A stretch of 13,124 nucleotides of DNA, taken from positions 1 through 13,124 of the forward strand of contig CAIXDD010000300.1 in assembly GCA_903918155.1 (NCBI GenBank). Direction: 5' to 3'. The position numbers and the translations under genes were made by a program. Below, in pieces: positions 5,852 to 13,124 of this stretch. Each line of letters starts with the position of its first letter. Within the stretch, counting starts at the first letter, position 1. A model generated the notes under the pieces. The model was given only the letters and a program-made list of their open reading frames with translations, did no database searches and had not been told where the DNA came from. This stretch comes from an uncultured Hyphomicrobiales bacterium (GTDB lineage Bacteria; Pseudomonadota; Alphaproteobacteria; Rhizobiales; Beijerinckiaceae).

Positions 5852-6271
5852 ATGAACAATATTCTCTTTCCATTCGGCGACCCACAGGGCGACCAGACCA
5901 TCGATTCGGTGCGCACCGCCCTGGAGCGGAACGCCGCCGCCTTCTGGCGCGGCCAAGCCGGCATGCTCGAGGTGATGCAGGAATTCGCGAACGGCTGGTT
6001 CGCCCGTCGGCAGGCGGGCGCGCAGGCTGCGATGGAGAGCGCGCAGCGCCTGTGCCTCGCCCGCAATCCCACGGAGGCGGCCAATGAAGTGCAGGGATGG
6101 ATGCGCGGCTCGATGGATCGCCTGATGGCCGACGCCATGGCTTTGCAGCGACAGGCGGCCGCCGGCGCCGGCCTCGCCGCCTCGGCGAAAGCCGGCATGG
6201 AGGAGGCCGAGCAAGCCTTCCAGACCCCGCGCTCGAACGGCGGCTCAAAGGGCCGCGAGGCGCGCGCTTGA
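5852..6271 (+). CDS. Phasin-like protein (probable PHA-granule-associated)
   Basis: This 139-residue protein is predicted almost wholly alpha-helical, Ala/Gln/Glu-rich and without signal peptide or membrane segment. An amphipathic region (about 18-60) leads to a NPTEAANEVQGWMRGSMDRL segment (72-91) and a further Ala/Gln-rich helix (92-120). The N-P-x-E-A...Q-x-W-x-x-x-S/G-x-x-R pattern resembles the phasin family that coats polyhydroxyalkanoate granules; this is recognition by eye, and other small helical proteins could look alike. CGAGG, 6 nt before ATG 5852, supports that start; a GTG at 5807 has no ribosome site. It is on the opposite strand to all its neighbours and splits mce from DUF1467. 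It ends 34 bp before the convergent mce stop. Storage of PHA links loosely to mce through propionyl/methylmalonyl-CoA metabolism, an inference. Confidence 0.65.
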   Translation: MNNILFPFGDPQGDQTIDSVRTALERNAAAFWRGQAGMLEVMQEFANGWFARRQAGAQAAMESAQRLCLARNPTEAANEVQGWMRGSMDRLMADAMALQRQAAAGAGLAASAKAGMEEAEQAFQTPRSNGGSKGREARA

Positions 6272-6277
6272 ACCAAA

Positions 6278-6304
6278 GGCCGCCGCCCTCGCCGGGCGGC
6301 GGTC
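6278..6304 (-). terminator. Rho-independent-like terminator of the mce transcript
   Basis: A 9-bp perfect GC stem (6280-6288 with 6294-6302) and a 5-nt loop extend to 11 bp with one G-U pair. Read on the minus strand, the stem is followed by TTTGGTT, directly after the mce stop. On the plus strand there is no T-run, so it would stop the phasin transcript less well. Confidence 0.65.
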
Positions 6305-6305
6305 C

Positions 6306-6710
6306 TCACACCTGTTCAAGCTCCACGAGCGTGCCGCAAAAATCCTTCGGATGCAGAAACAGGACGGGTTTGCCGTGCGCGCCGATCTTCGGCTCGCCGT
6401 CGCCCAGCACGCGCGCGCCCTGCGCCTTCAGCCGGTCGCGCGCGGCGAGGATGTCGTCCACCTCGTAGCAGACATGATGCATGCCGCCGTCGGGATTTCG
6501 CTCCAGAAATTTGGCGATGGGGGAACCCGCGCCCAAAGGCTCCAGCAGCTCCAATTTCGTGTTCGGCAATTCAATGAACACGACGGTCACGCCATGTTCG
6601 GGCTGGGGCAAAGGCGCGGAGACTTTCGCGCCCAGAACGTCGCGATAGACGGCGGTCGAGGCGGCGAGATCGCGCACCGCGACGGCGATGTGGTTGAGAC
6701 GGCCGATCAT
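6306..6710 (-). CDS. mce: Methylmalonyl-CoA epimerase
   Basis: The enzyme interconverts (R)- and (S)-methylmalonyl-CoA, connecting propionyl-CoA carboxylase to methylmalonyl-CoA mutase, in the cytoplasm. The 134-residue length is usual. It shows the paired vicinal-oxygen-chelate (glyoxalase) fold: MIGRLNHIAVAV at the start, TKLELLEP (51-58), GMHHVCYEV (76-84) and TLVELEQ (127-133) at the end. The likely metal ligands are His7, Glu54, His78 or His79, and Glu130. AGGAGG lies 5 nt before the ATG at 6710, a strong ribosome site. It follows rnj after 42 nt on the same strand, the standard alphaproteobacterial neighbour. A terminator follows at once, which would make it the last gene of the nuo-birA-rnj-mce run. 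Confidence 0.93.
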   Translation of the reverse strand: MIGRLNHIAVAVRDLAASTAVYRDVLGAKVSAPLPQPEHGVTVVFIELPNTKLELLEPLGAGSPIAKFLERNPDGGMHHVCYEVDDILAARDRLKAQGARVLGDGEPKIGAHGKPVLFLHPKDFCGTLVELEQV

Positions 6711-6752
6711 GCTTGCCTCCTGTCTCCGCTGCTTGCTTGCCCTTGCTGCGCG

Positions 6753-8420
6753 TCACACCGGCATGACGAGCACATGCACGAGCGGACGCTTACCCCAGGC
6801 CGCCCGCACTTCGTTGCGCACGGCCCGCTCCAGGGCGGTGGACACTTCGTCGGGATCGCGCCGGCGCCCCCGCGACATGGAATCGAGCGCGGCGAACAAA
6901 ACCTTGTCGACGATCGCATCCGTCATGCGGCCGTCGTTCATGCGCGCGGGAATTCCCGCTATCACCACATCCGGGTCCCCGGCAAGCTCGCCCTTGGAGG
7001 TCAGCGCGACGCCCACCGAGATCACGCCTGCGAAGGCCAGTTTCTGGCGCATGCGCAGCGCCTCGTCCTCGGGCCGCACGAGCACATTGCCGTCGAGCAG
7101 CAGGCGCCCGCTGGGAACCTGATCGACGATGGCGGGAACGCCCGGCGCCAACAGAACCGCCTCGCCGTTCACAGCCACAATGGCCTTGCGCACGCCGCGC
7201 TCGCGCGCGAATTGCGCATGTTCGTAGAGATGCAGGCATTCGCCATGGGCGGGGATCGCATAATCGGGGCGCAGCCATTCATACATGCGCGCCACTTCGG
7301 CGCGGCGCGGATGTCCCGACACATGCACGAGGCCGTGCCGGTCGGTGACGACCTCCACGCCCTGCCGCACGAGATTGTTGATGATCGCATTGATGGGGCG
7401 CTCATTGCCGGGAATGGGCCGCGAGGAGAAGATCACCCGGTCACCGCTGGCGAGATGCACGGCGGGGTGATCGTCTTCCGCGATCCGCGACATGGCGGCG
7501 CGCGGCTCGCCCTGGCTGCCGGTGGCGAGCAGCACGATCTGGTCGCGCGGGAGATTGCCGAAGGAATCCACCGAATAGAATTCCGGCACGCCTTCGAGAT
7601 AGCCGTTCTGCCGCGCGACCGTGGCCACGCGCTCCATGGCGCGCCCCGCCACCACGACCGTGCGCCCCGCCCGCTTGGCGGCAAGGCCCACCGAGCGCAA
7701 GCGCGCGACATTGGAGGCGAAGGTCGTCACCACCACGCGCGCGGGCGCCTCCATGATGAGCTTGGCGAGATGCTCGCCGACATCGGTTTCGGAGGGCGAT
7801 TCCCCCTCGCGCATAATGTTGGTGGAATCGCAGATCAGCGCGAGCACGCCTTCGTCGCCGATCTGCCGCAGGCGCTCTTCGTCCGTCGCCCAACCGGCGA
7901 CCGGCGAGGCGTCGAGCTTCCAGTCGCCGGTGTGGAACACAAGCCCCGCCGGCGTGCGCAGCGCAAGGCCGACGCTTTCGGGAATGGAATGGGCCATGCG
8001 CACGGGCTCGATGGAGAATGGCCCCAGGCGCAGCTCTTCGCCGGGCGCGAAGACGCGCAGATCCACTTTCGGCGCGCCCACTTCCGACAGACGGCGCGTC
8101 TCAAGAAGATCGGCCGCGAATTGCGTCGCGTAAACCGGGCAACGCAGACGCGGCCACAATTGCGCGACGGCGCCGATATGGTCCTCATGCGCATGGGTGA
8201 TGACGAGGGCGAGCAGATCCTTCTTCATCTTTTCGATGAAGGAGAGGTCCGGCATGATCAGATCGACGCCCGGCAGATCAGGGCCTGCGAAAGACAGGCC
8301 GCAGTCCACGAGAATCCACTTGCGCCGGCCCTGCGGCCCGAAGCCATAGAGCGCGGCGTTCATGCCGATCTCGCCCAGGCCGCCAAGCGGCACGAAAACC
8401 AATTCTTCGCCGTCAGTCAT
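6753..8420 (-). CDS. rnj: Ribonuclease J
   Basis: RNase J is a metallo-beta-lactamase/beta-CASP nuclease with endo- and 5'-3' exonuclease activity, used for mRNA turnover and rRNA maturation. At 555 residues it is full length. The active site is visible: HAHEDH (76-81), His144, HTGD (163-166) and His392 in PAHGE; the beta-CASP domain carries GSQGEP (301-306) and SGHP (368-371). The last 140 or so residues form the usual C-terminal domain. The GGLGEIGMN start (13-21) is typical. The start codon overlaps the birA stop (ATGA at 8417-8420), so translation is probably coupled; no strong separate ribosome site is seen. Its place between birA and mce is common in alphaproteobacteria. Confidence 0.95.
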   Translation of the reverse strand: MTDGEELVFVPLGGLGEIGMNAALYGFGPQGRRKWILVDCGLSFAGPDLPGVDLIMPDLSFIEKMKKDLLALVITHAHEDHIGAVAQLWPRLRCPVYATQFAADLLETRRLSEVGAPKVDLRVFAPGEELRLGPFSIEPVRMAHSIPESVGLALRTPAGLVFHTGDWKLDASPVAGWATDEERLRQIGDEGVLALICDSTNIMREGESPSETDVGEHLAKLIMEAPARVVVTTFASNVARLRSVGLAAKRAGRTVVVAGRAMERVATVARQNGYLEGVPEFYSVDSFGNLPRDQIVLLATGSQGEPRAAMSRIAEDDHPAVHLASGDRVIFSSRPIPGNERPINAIINNLVRQGVEVVTDRHGLVHVSGHPRRAEVARMYEWLRPDYAIPAHGECLHLYEHAQFARERGVRKAIVAVNGEAVLLAPGVPAIVDQVPSGRLLLDGNVLVRPEDEALRMRQKLAFAGVISVGVALTSKGELAGDPDVVIAGIPARMNDGRMTDAIVDKVLFAALDSMSRGRRRDPDEVSTALERAVRNEVRAAWGKRPLVHVLVMPV

Positions 8421-9193
8421 TTCATCATCCGTTCGTCGATTGCGCCAAGCGGGAACACATCGCCCGCCTCCAGCGCGACGCGGCCATCCGGGCCGGAAAG
8501 GATCAACCGGCCCTCCGCGTCTATGGTTTCGAAAAGGCCATTCAGGACGCGCGCGCCCTGTCGAACTTCAATCGGCGCGCCGAGATTGGCGGCGCAGCCG
8601 AGCCAATCCGTCCGCAAGCCGGCGAACCCCTCGCCGCCCGCCCATTGCGCGAAGCGACGCGCGAAGGATGCGACGAGCCGCTCCAGAAGCGCGCCCGGCG
8701 CGCAGGGCGCGCCTTGAGCGGCGAGATCGGTCGCCGCATAGGGAAGGTCAGCGGGATGATGCGCGCAATTCACGCCGAAGCCGATCACGGCGGCGAACCG
8801 CCCATCCAGCAGGCCCCCGCCCTCCACCAGAACGCCGGCGAGCTTCGCCCCTGCGCATAGCACGTCATTGGGCCATTTGAGCGCGAAAAGCGCGTGCGGC
8901 GCTTGGGCGCGCAAGGCGTCGATCAAGGCGAGGCCCGCGACGAAACCCAATTGCGGCGCGATGCGCATAGGCGCGGGATCCACCAGAAGCAGCGAGGCGT
9001 GGAGATTGCCGCGCGGAGAGGACCATGCGCGACCAAGCCGCCCGCGTCCGGCGCTCTGGCTCTGCGCCATGATCCACAGCGGGCCGTCTTCGCCCGCGCG
9101 CGCGCGGGCCATGCAGGCGTCGCTGGTGGAGGCGAGCGTTTCAAACGTCTCCACCCGGTCGAGGCGCGTGAGGATCTGCGGGCCTTGCGCCAC
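8417..9193 (-). CDS. birA: Biotin--[acetyl-CoA-carboxylase] ligase, monofunctional
   Basis: The enzyme activates biotin with ATP and attaches it to carboxylase carrier domains, such as acetyl-CoA and propionyl-CoA carboxylases. The 258 residues contain the biotinyl-AMP motif GRGRLGR (49-55), the KWPNDV motif (106-111) and Lys117. The protein starts directly with the catalytic domain, so the DNA-binding repressor domain of the E. coli type is absent. The start is taken as GTG 9193: the N-terminal strand and STSD (22-25) are needed for biotin binding, and no ATG precedes them. It begins 6 nt after the nuoN stop without a good ribosome site, so it probably depends on read-through from nuoN. Its stop overlaps the rnj start by ATGA. 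Confidence 0.93.
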   Translation of the reverse strand: MAQGPQILTRLDRVETFETLASTSDACMARARAGEDGPLWIMAQSQSAGRGRLGRAWSSPRGNLHASLLLVDPAPMRIAPQLGFVAGLALIDALRAQAPHALFALKWPNDVLCAGAKLAGVLVEGGGLLDGRFAAVIGFGVNCAHHPADLPYAATDLAAQGAPCAPGALLERLVASFARRFAQWAGGEGFAGLRTDWLGCAANLGAPIEVRQGARVLNGLFETIDAEGRLILSGPDGRVALEAGDVFPLGAIDERMMK

Positions 9194-9199
9194 CGAGGA

Positions 9200-10636
9200 T
9201 CAGAACAGCGACTTGGCGGCGGCCTGGGCCGACGCCGCGACGAAGGGCCCCGGAAAGGCCGCAAACAGCACGATCGCGAGACCGGCGACCGCCATGACGG
9301 CCTTCACTTCCCAGTTCACGCGATCGAAGGGGCGCGCCGGTTCGTCGAAATACATGATCTTCACGACGCGCAAGTAATAGAAAGCGGCCACCGTGCTGGC
9401 GAGCATGCCGACCACGGCGAGGCCGTAGAGCCCGCCCTTGATCGCGGCGACGAACACGTACCATTTCGCGAAAAAGCCCGCGAGCGGGGGAATGCCGGCG
9501 AGCGAAAACATCATCGTCGCGATGACGAAAGCCATGAAGCCATTGGTGCGGGCCAAGCCCGCCAGATCGCCGATATTCTCCACATAGCGGTCGCCCACGC
9601 GCATGGACAGGATGGCGGCGAAGGCGCCCAGGCTCATGAGCAGATAAATCGCCATATAGATCATGACGCCGGCCACGCCCTGCTCGTCGCCGGTGGCCAG
9701 ACCCACAAGCGCGAAGCCCATATGACCGATGGAGGAATAGGCCATCAGGCGCTTGATGTTCGTCTGCCCGATGGCGGCGAAGGACCCGAGCGCCATGGAG
9801 AGGATCGCGCCGAACACGACGATCTGCTGCCATTGCGGCTTGAGGCCCGGAAAAGCCGTGATGACGATGCGCACGGTGATCGCCACAGCCGCCACTTTCG
9901 CCGCCGTGGCGAAGAAGGCGGTGACGGGCGTGGGCGAACCCTCATAGACGTCGGGCGTCCACATGTGGAAAGGCGCAATGGACATTTTAAACGCCAGCCC
10001 CGCCAGCACGAAGACGAGGCCGAAGATGACGCCAATCGAGGCGCCGCCCTGCAGCGCGGCCGCGATCCCCGTAAAGGAGACCGTGCCGGCGAAGCCATAG
10101 AGCAGCGAGGCGCCATAGAGCAGCATGCCCGACGAGAGCGCGCCGAGAACGAAATATTTCAGGCCAGCCTCCGAGGCGCGCACGTCGTCGCGATTGAAGG
10201 CGGCGATCACGTAGAGCGCAAGGCTCATCAATTCGAGGCCGAGATAGAGCGCGATGAGGCTCTGCGCCGACACGAGCATGCACATGCCAAGGGTCGCGAG
10301 CAGGACAAGCACGGGGAATTCGAAGAAATCGATCTGCTTGCGCGCCATATATTCGCGCGAGACGACAAGCGTCGTGATGGAGCCGATAAGCACCAGCGCC
10401 TTCATGAAACGGCCGAAGGAATCGTCGACGAAGGCCTGATCCCAGATCACCGCCCTGTCGCCCAGCGGATAGAAGATCGACAGGAAGGCCAATCCCATCA
10501 CGATGACGGCGCATTCGGTGATGATCCAGTCCCGCTTGTCCGCCCAGAAGGCGCCGAGCATGAGCAGGGTGAGCGCGCCAAGCGCCAGAACGATCTCCGG
10601 CAGCGAATGGGCGAGGTCGAATGCGAGCGACGTCAT
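9200..10636 (-). CDS. nuoN: NADH-quinone oxidoreductase subunit N
   Basis: NuoN is one of three antiporter-like proton-pumping subunits in the membrane arm of complex I. The 478 residues are highly hydrophobic, about 14 helices, the usual size. Pumping residues are in place: Glu135 in YLGLELMSL, Lys217 in AFKMSIAPFH, His224 and Lys247 in TAAKVAA; the two lysines carry the same numbers as those in E. coli NuoN. A later AGIPPLAGFFAKW segment (about 394-406) holds the second-half lysine. It starts 11 nt after nuoM, with AAGG 8 nt before the ATG, and leads into birA after 6 nt. Confidence 0.96.
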   Translation of the reverse strand: MTSLAFDLAHSLPEIVLALGALTLLMLGAFWADKRDWIITECAVIVMGLAFLSIFYPLGDRAVIWDQAFVDDSFGRFMKALVLIGSITTLVVSREYMARKQIDFFEFPVLVLLATLGMCMLVSAQSLIALYLGLELMSLALYVIAAFNRDDVRASEAGLKYFVLGALSSGMLLYGASLLYGFAGTVSFTGIAAALQGGASIGVIFGLVFVLAGLAFKMSIAPFHMWTPDVYEGSPTPVTAFFATAAKVAAVAITVRIVITAFPGLKPQWQQIVVFGAILSMALGSFAAIGQTNIKRLMAYSSIGHMGFALVGLATGDEQGVAGVMIYMAIYLLMSLGAFAAILSMRVGDRYVENIGDLAGLARTNGFMAFVIATMMFSLAGIPPLAGFFAKWYVFVAAIKGGLYGLAVVGMLASTVAAFYYLRVVKIMYFDEPARPFDRVNWEVKAVMAVAGLAIVLFAAFPGPFVAASAQAAAKSLF

Positions 10637-10647
10637 GGGTTACGCCT

Positions 10648-12159
10648 TCAATGGAGCGCGAGCGCGGCGGTCTTCGTCACCGCGAGCGCCGCTTCGTAAT
10701 TCTTGATGAGCAGATCGACGGAGGCCGCGCAGGCGCTCAAAATGGCGCCCGGCTGCACGCCATACCAGATGGTCAGCGCCGCCAGCGGAGCCAGCAAGGC
10801 AACTTCGCGGCCGCTGAGGTCTTTCATGCCGGCGAGCGCAGGCTTTTCAAGCGCGCCGAACACGACGCGGCGATAAAGATAGAGAGCATAGGCCGCCGAC
10901 AGGATCACGCCGCTGGTGGCGAACAAGGCCACCCAGGAATTGGCGCCAAAAGCCCCCAGCAGCGTGAGGAACTCGCCCACGAAGCCGGACGTGCCCGGCA
11001 AGCCCACATTCGCCATCGTGAAGATCATGAAGGCGACCGCATATTTCGGCATGGTGCGCACAAGCCCGCCATAGGCGGAGATCTCACGCGTGTGCAGGCG
11101 ATCATAGACCACGCCCACGCACAGGAAGAGCGCGCCGGAGACAAGCCCATGGCTCACCATCTGGAACACGGCGCCCTGCACGCCCTGCGCGTTCATCGCG
11201 AACAGGCCCATGGTGACGAAACCCATATGCGCCACGGACGAATAAGCGATCAGCTTCTTCATGTCCTCCTGCACCATCGCGACCAGCGAAGTGTAGACGA
11301 TGGCGATGACGGACAGCGTCCAGACGAGCGGCGCGAAATAGTGCGACGCCTCGGGGAACATGGGCAGCGAAAAGCGCAGGAAGCCGTAGCCGCCCATTTT
11401 CAGCAGAATGCCCGCAAGGATCACCGAGCCGGCCGTCGGCGCCTCGACATGGGCGTCGGGGAGCCATGTATGGACGGGCCACATCGGCATTTTCACGGCG
11501 AAGGACGCGAAGAAGGCCAGCCACAGCCATTTCTGCATCGAGGACGGAAACGCCGTGGCGAGCAGCTTCGTGATGTCCGTCGTCCCCGTCACGCTCCACA
11601 TCGCCATCATGGCGAGCAGCATGAGCAGAGAGCCGAGCAAGGTGTAGAGGAAAAATTTGAAGCACGCATAGATGCGCCGCTTGCCGCCCCACACGCCGAT
11701 GATGAGGAACATCGGGATCAGGCCGCCTTCGAAGAAGACGTAGAAGAGGATCATGTCGAGCGCCGCGAAAACGCCGATCATCAGCGTTTCGAGCACAAGG
11801 AAGGCGACCATATATTCCTTCACGCGATGCTCGATCGAGCGCCACGAGGCGGCGATGCAGAAGGGCATCAGGAAGGTCGTGAGCAGCACGAAGGGCATGG
11901 AAATGCCGTCGACGCCCAGCTTGTAGATGAGGCCGCCGCCCATCCACGTCTTTTCCTCGACCAGCTGAAAGCCGGGATTGGCGGGATCGAACTGCGACCA
12001 GGCGTAGAGCGACAGAAGGAAGGTGGCGAGCGTGGTGAACAGCGCCGCCCAGCGGATGTTTTGCACCGAAGCCTCATACTTGCCCGACTGGACAAGAATG
12101 AACGCCGCGCCGACGAGCGGCAGGACGATGAGGCCGGTGAGAATGCCGAAGCCGAACAT
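10648..12159 (-). CDS. nuoM: NADH-quinone oxidoreductase subunit M
   Basis: NuoM is a proton-pumping antiporter-like subunit of complex I. The chosen ATG at 12159 gives 503 residues. The frame stays open nine codons further, but that would lie inside nuoL and adds nothing resembling the family; MFGFGILTG is the typical opening. Key charges are visible: Glu144 in FFEGGLIPMF, Lys223 in VKMPMWPVHTWLPDAHVEAP, His230, Lys254 and Glu396 in GFVGEF. Helix packing and length are normal, about 14 helices. The nuoL stop and this start overlap as TGATG, implying coupled translation, and nuoN follows after 11 nt. Confidence 0.96.
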   Translation of the reverse strand: MFGFGILTGLIVLPLVGAAFILVQSGKYEASVQNIRWAALFTTLATFLLSLYAWSQFDPANPGFQLVEEKTWMGGGLIYKLGVDGISMPFVLLTTFLMPFCIAASWRSIEHRVKEYMVAFLVLETLMIGVFAALDMILFYVFFEGGLIPMFLIIGVWGGKRRIYACFKFFLYTLLGSLLMLLAMMAMWSVTGTTDITKLLATAFPSSMQKWLWLAFFASFAVKMPMWPVHTWLPDAHVEAPTAGSVILAGILLKMGGYGFLRFSLPMFPEASHYFAPLVWTLSVIAIVYTSLVAMVQEDMKKLIAYSSVAHMGFVTMGLFAMNAQGVQGAVFQMVSHGLVSGALFLCVGVVYDRLHTREISAYGGLVRTMPKYAVAFMIFTMANVGLPGTSGFVGEFLTLLGAFGANSWVALFATSGVILSAAYALYLYRRVVFGALEKPALAGMKDLSGREVALLAPLAALTIWYGVQPGAILSACAASVDLLIKNYEAALAVTKTAALALH

Positions 12160-13124
12160 CAGTGCCCCCCGCCCAGCAGATACCAAGTGATGAGAGCCGC
12201 CACGCCGATCAGCATCGTGAAGGCGTAGTGGTAGACGAAGCCCGTCTGCAGACGCACGACGCGCCCGGCCGCATCCAACACGCGGGCGGACACGCCGTCC
12301 GGCCCAAATCCGTCAATGATGCGTCCGTCGCCGCTCTTCCAGAACAGACGCCCGAGCCAGAAGGCGGGGCGCACGAAAACGCGGTCGTACAATTCGTCGA
12401 AATACCACTTGTTGAGCAGGAATTTGTAGACCAGCTGATGGCGCTGCGCGATGCGCCCCGGCGTCTGGGGCGAGAACACGTACATGTAAGTCGCCAGAAC
12501 GAAGCCCAGCGACATCATGATCGTGGCGATCAACGCCACAAAGCCCGGCACATTGTGGAAATCGGTCAGGATGGTGTTGGACGAGGCGTAGAACAGCGCG
12601 CTCTTCCAGAATTGCGCGCCGGCGTCGCCGATGAAACGATCCTTGAACAGGAGGCCGGCGAAGACAGCGCCCAAGGCCAGCGCAAAAAGCGGGATCAGCA
12701 TGACGGCCGGCGATTCATGGGGCTGATGCGCGCCGTGGCCGTGCGCATGCGCATGCGCATGATCGTGATCGTGATCGTGCTTATGGTCGTGCGAATGGTG
12801 GTCGTTGGCATGCGACGCGTGCGCACGGGACGCGTGAGCATGCGACGCGTGGCCATGATCCGCGTGAGCATGCGCCGCCTCCGCGTCATGGCCCCAACGG
12901 GGCTTGCCGAAGAAGGTGAGATAAACGAGGCGCCACGAATAGAAGGAGGTGAGGCCCGCGGCGATCACGATCAGCAGGAAGGCGTAAAGCGCGCCGGGGC
13001 GCTGCGAGGCGAAGGCCGCCTCGATGATCGCGTCCTTCGAGAAGAAGCCCGCCATCAGCGGCAGGCCCGTGAGGGCGAACGTGCCGATGGTCATCATCCA
13101 GAACGTCACGGGAATATGTTTGGC
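12159..13124 (-). CDS. nuoL: NADH-quinone oxidoreductase subunit L, C-terminal 321 residues (runs off right edge)
   Basis: NuoL is the terminal antiporter-like subunit of complex I, carrying the long lateral helix. The visible part starts at TFWMMTIGTFALTG and continues to MAGFFSKDAIIEAAF; the lysine in GFFSKD (about residue 30 from the edge) probably is the conserved TM12 lysine. Two hydrophobic segments, an extramembrane loop, then further helices and the C-terminal amphipathic part (KFLLNKWYFDELYDRVFVRP) follow, as in other alphaproteobacterial NuoL. The loop, residues 79-136 from the edge, is the oddity: 23 of 58 residues are histidine, mixed with Ala, Asp and Ser. It lies between FGKPRW and ESPAVMLIPL, a point where homologues I know have a loop of roughly 15 residues. 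The first half of the gene is missing from the window. The stop overlaps the nuoM start. Confidence 0.95.
   Translation of the reverse strand, partial: AKHIPVTFWMMTIGTFALTGLPLMAGFFSKDAIIEAAFASQRPGALYAFLLIVIAAGLTSFYSWRLVYLTFFGKPRWGHDAEAAHAHADHGHASHAHASRAHASHANDHHSHDHKHDHDHDHAHAHAHGHGAHQPHESPAVMLIPLFALALGAVFAGLLFKDRFIGDAGAQFWKSALFYASSNTILTDFHNVPGFVALIATIMMSLGFVLATYMYVFSPQTPGRIAQRHQLVYKFLLNKWYFDELYDRVFVRPAFWLGRLFWKSGDGRIIDGFGPDGVSARVLDAAGRVVRLQTGFVYHYAFTMLIGVAALITWYLLGGGH
12743..12778. repeat. Two adjoining hexanucleotide microsatellites inside nuoL
   Basis: GCGCAT occurs three times (12743-12760) followed, after no gap, by GATCGT three times (12761-12778). On the coding strand they encode Ala-His and His-Asp pairs. 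Because the unit is six bases, copy changes would keep the nuoL frame. Confidence 0.85.
12808..12867. repeat. 30-bp tandem repeat inside nuoL
   Basis: Two units start at 12808 and 12838, each opening with GCATGCGACGCGT and closing with CGCGTGA; a degenerate third starts at 12868 with GCATGCG. The period equals ten codons and gives a ten-residue His/Ala repeat in NuoL. Confidence 0.75.

Noticed and set aside
6351..8717. A 788-codon open frame on the plus strand opposite mce, rnj and the end of birA
   Set aside because: It is antisense to three well-supported genes, is rich in His, Arg and Ala as expected of the reverse frame of GC-rich DNA, and shows no domain or ribosome site.
8894..12228. 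Long plus-strand open frames (601 and 535 codons) opposite nuoN and nuoM
   Set aside because: They mirror conserved nuo genes and have the charged His/Arg/Glu composition of antisense frames of membrane-protein genes.
12743..12867. Possible CRISPR-like array in the clustered repeats
   Set aside because: The units are contiguous with no unique spacers, are in frame with nuoL, and encode a low-complexity histidine tract.

Overview
The window comes from a GC-rich alphaproteobacterium, most likely a member of the Hyphomicrobiales (Rhizobiales); the genus cannot be fixed from the sequence alone. The main clue is the right half: nuoL-nuoM-nuoN followed on the same strand by birA, an RNase J gene and a methylmalonyl-CoA epimerase gene, with a DUF1467 gene further on. 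That order is typical of alphaproteobacteria. A phasin-like gene, implying polyhydroxyalkanoate storage, fits the same group.

Left part (1-5103), accessory in character. A Rieske [2Fe-2S] oxygenase gene running off the left edge (1-423) and a thiamine-diphosphate (ThDP) enzyme gene (476-2104) lie tandemly on the minus strand and look like an operon. Diverging from them across a 339-bp intergenic stretch with several dyads and an 18-bp triplicate repeat are a 12-TM major facilitator transporter (2444-3649) and a small exported protein (3721-4134). Convergent with these is a TAXI-type solute-binding-protein homologue with no visible signal peptide or permease partner (4144-5103). Together they suggest uptake and breakdown of an organic acid or aromatic compound, but the substrate is not identifiable.

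Centre (5159-6305). A tRNA-Lys(UUU) with encoded CCA and a convincing promoter, then DUF1467 (5322-5546), then on the opposite strand a phasin-like gene (5852-6271). The phasin gene splits mce from DUF1467. A strong hairpin followed by a T-rich stretch (6278-6304) probably ends the mce transcript.

Right part (6306-13124). One compact minus-strand block: nuoL (3' part), nuoM, nuoN, birA, rnj and mce. Junctions include a TGATG overlap (nuoL/nuoM), an 11-nt gap (nuoM/nuoN), a 6-nt gap (nuoN/birA), an ATGA overlap (birA/rnj) and a 42-nt gap (rnj/mce). It combines the antiporter-like subunits of complex I with biotin attachment, RNA processing and methylmalonyl-CoA metabolism.

The most unusual single feature is a 58-residue segment of NuoL containing 23 histidines, built from in-frame 6-bp and 30-bp DNA repeats. 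Second is the apparently cytosolic orphan TAXI protein beside the Rieske/ThDP cluster. I found no CRISPR array, transposase, phage gene or clear defence system.
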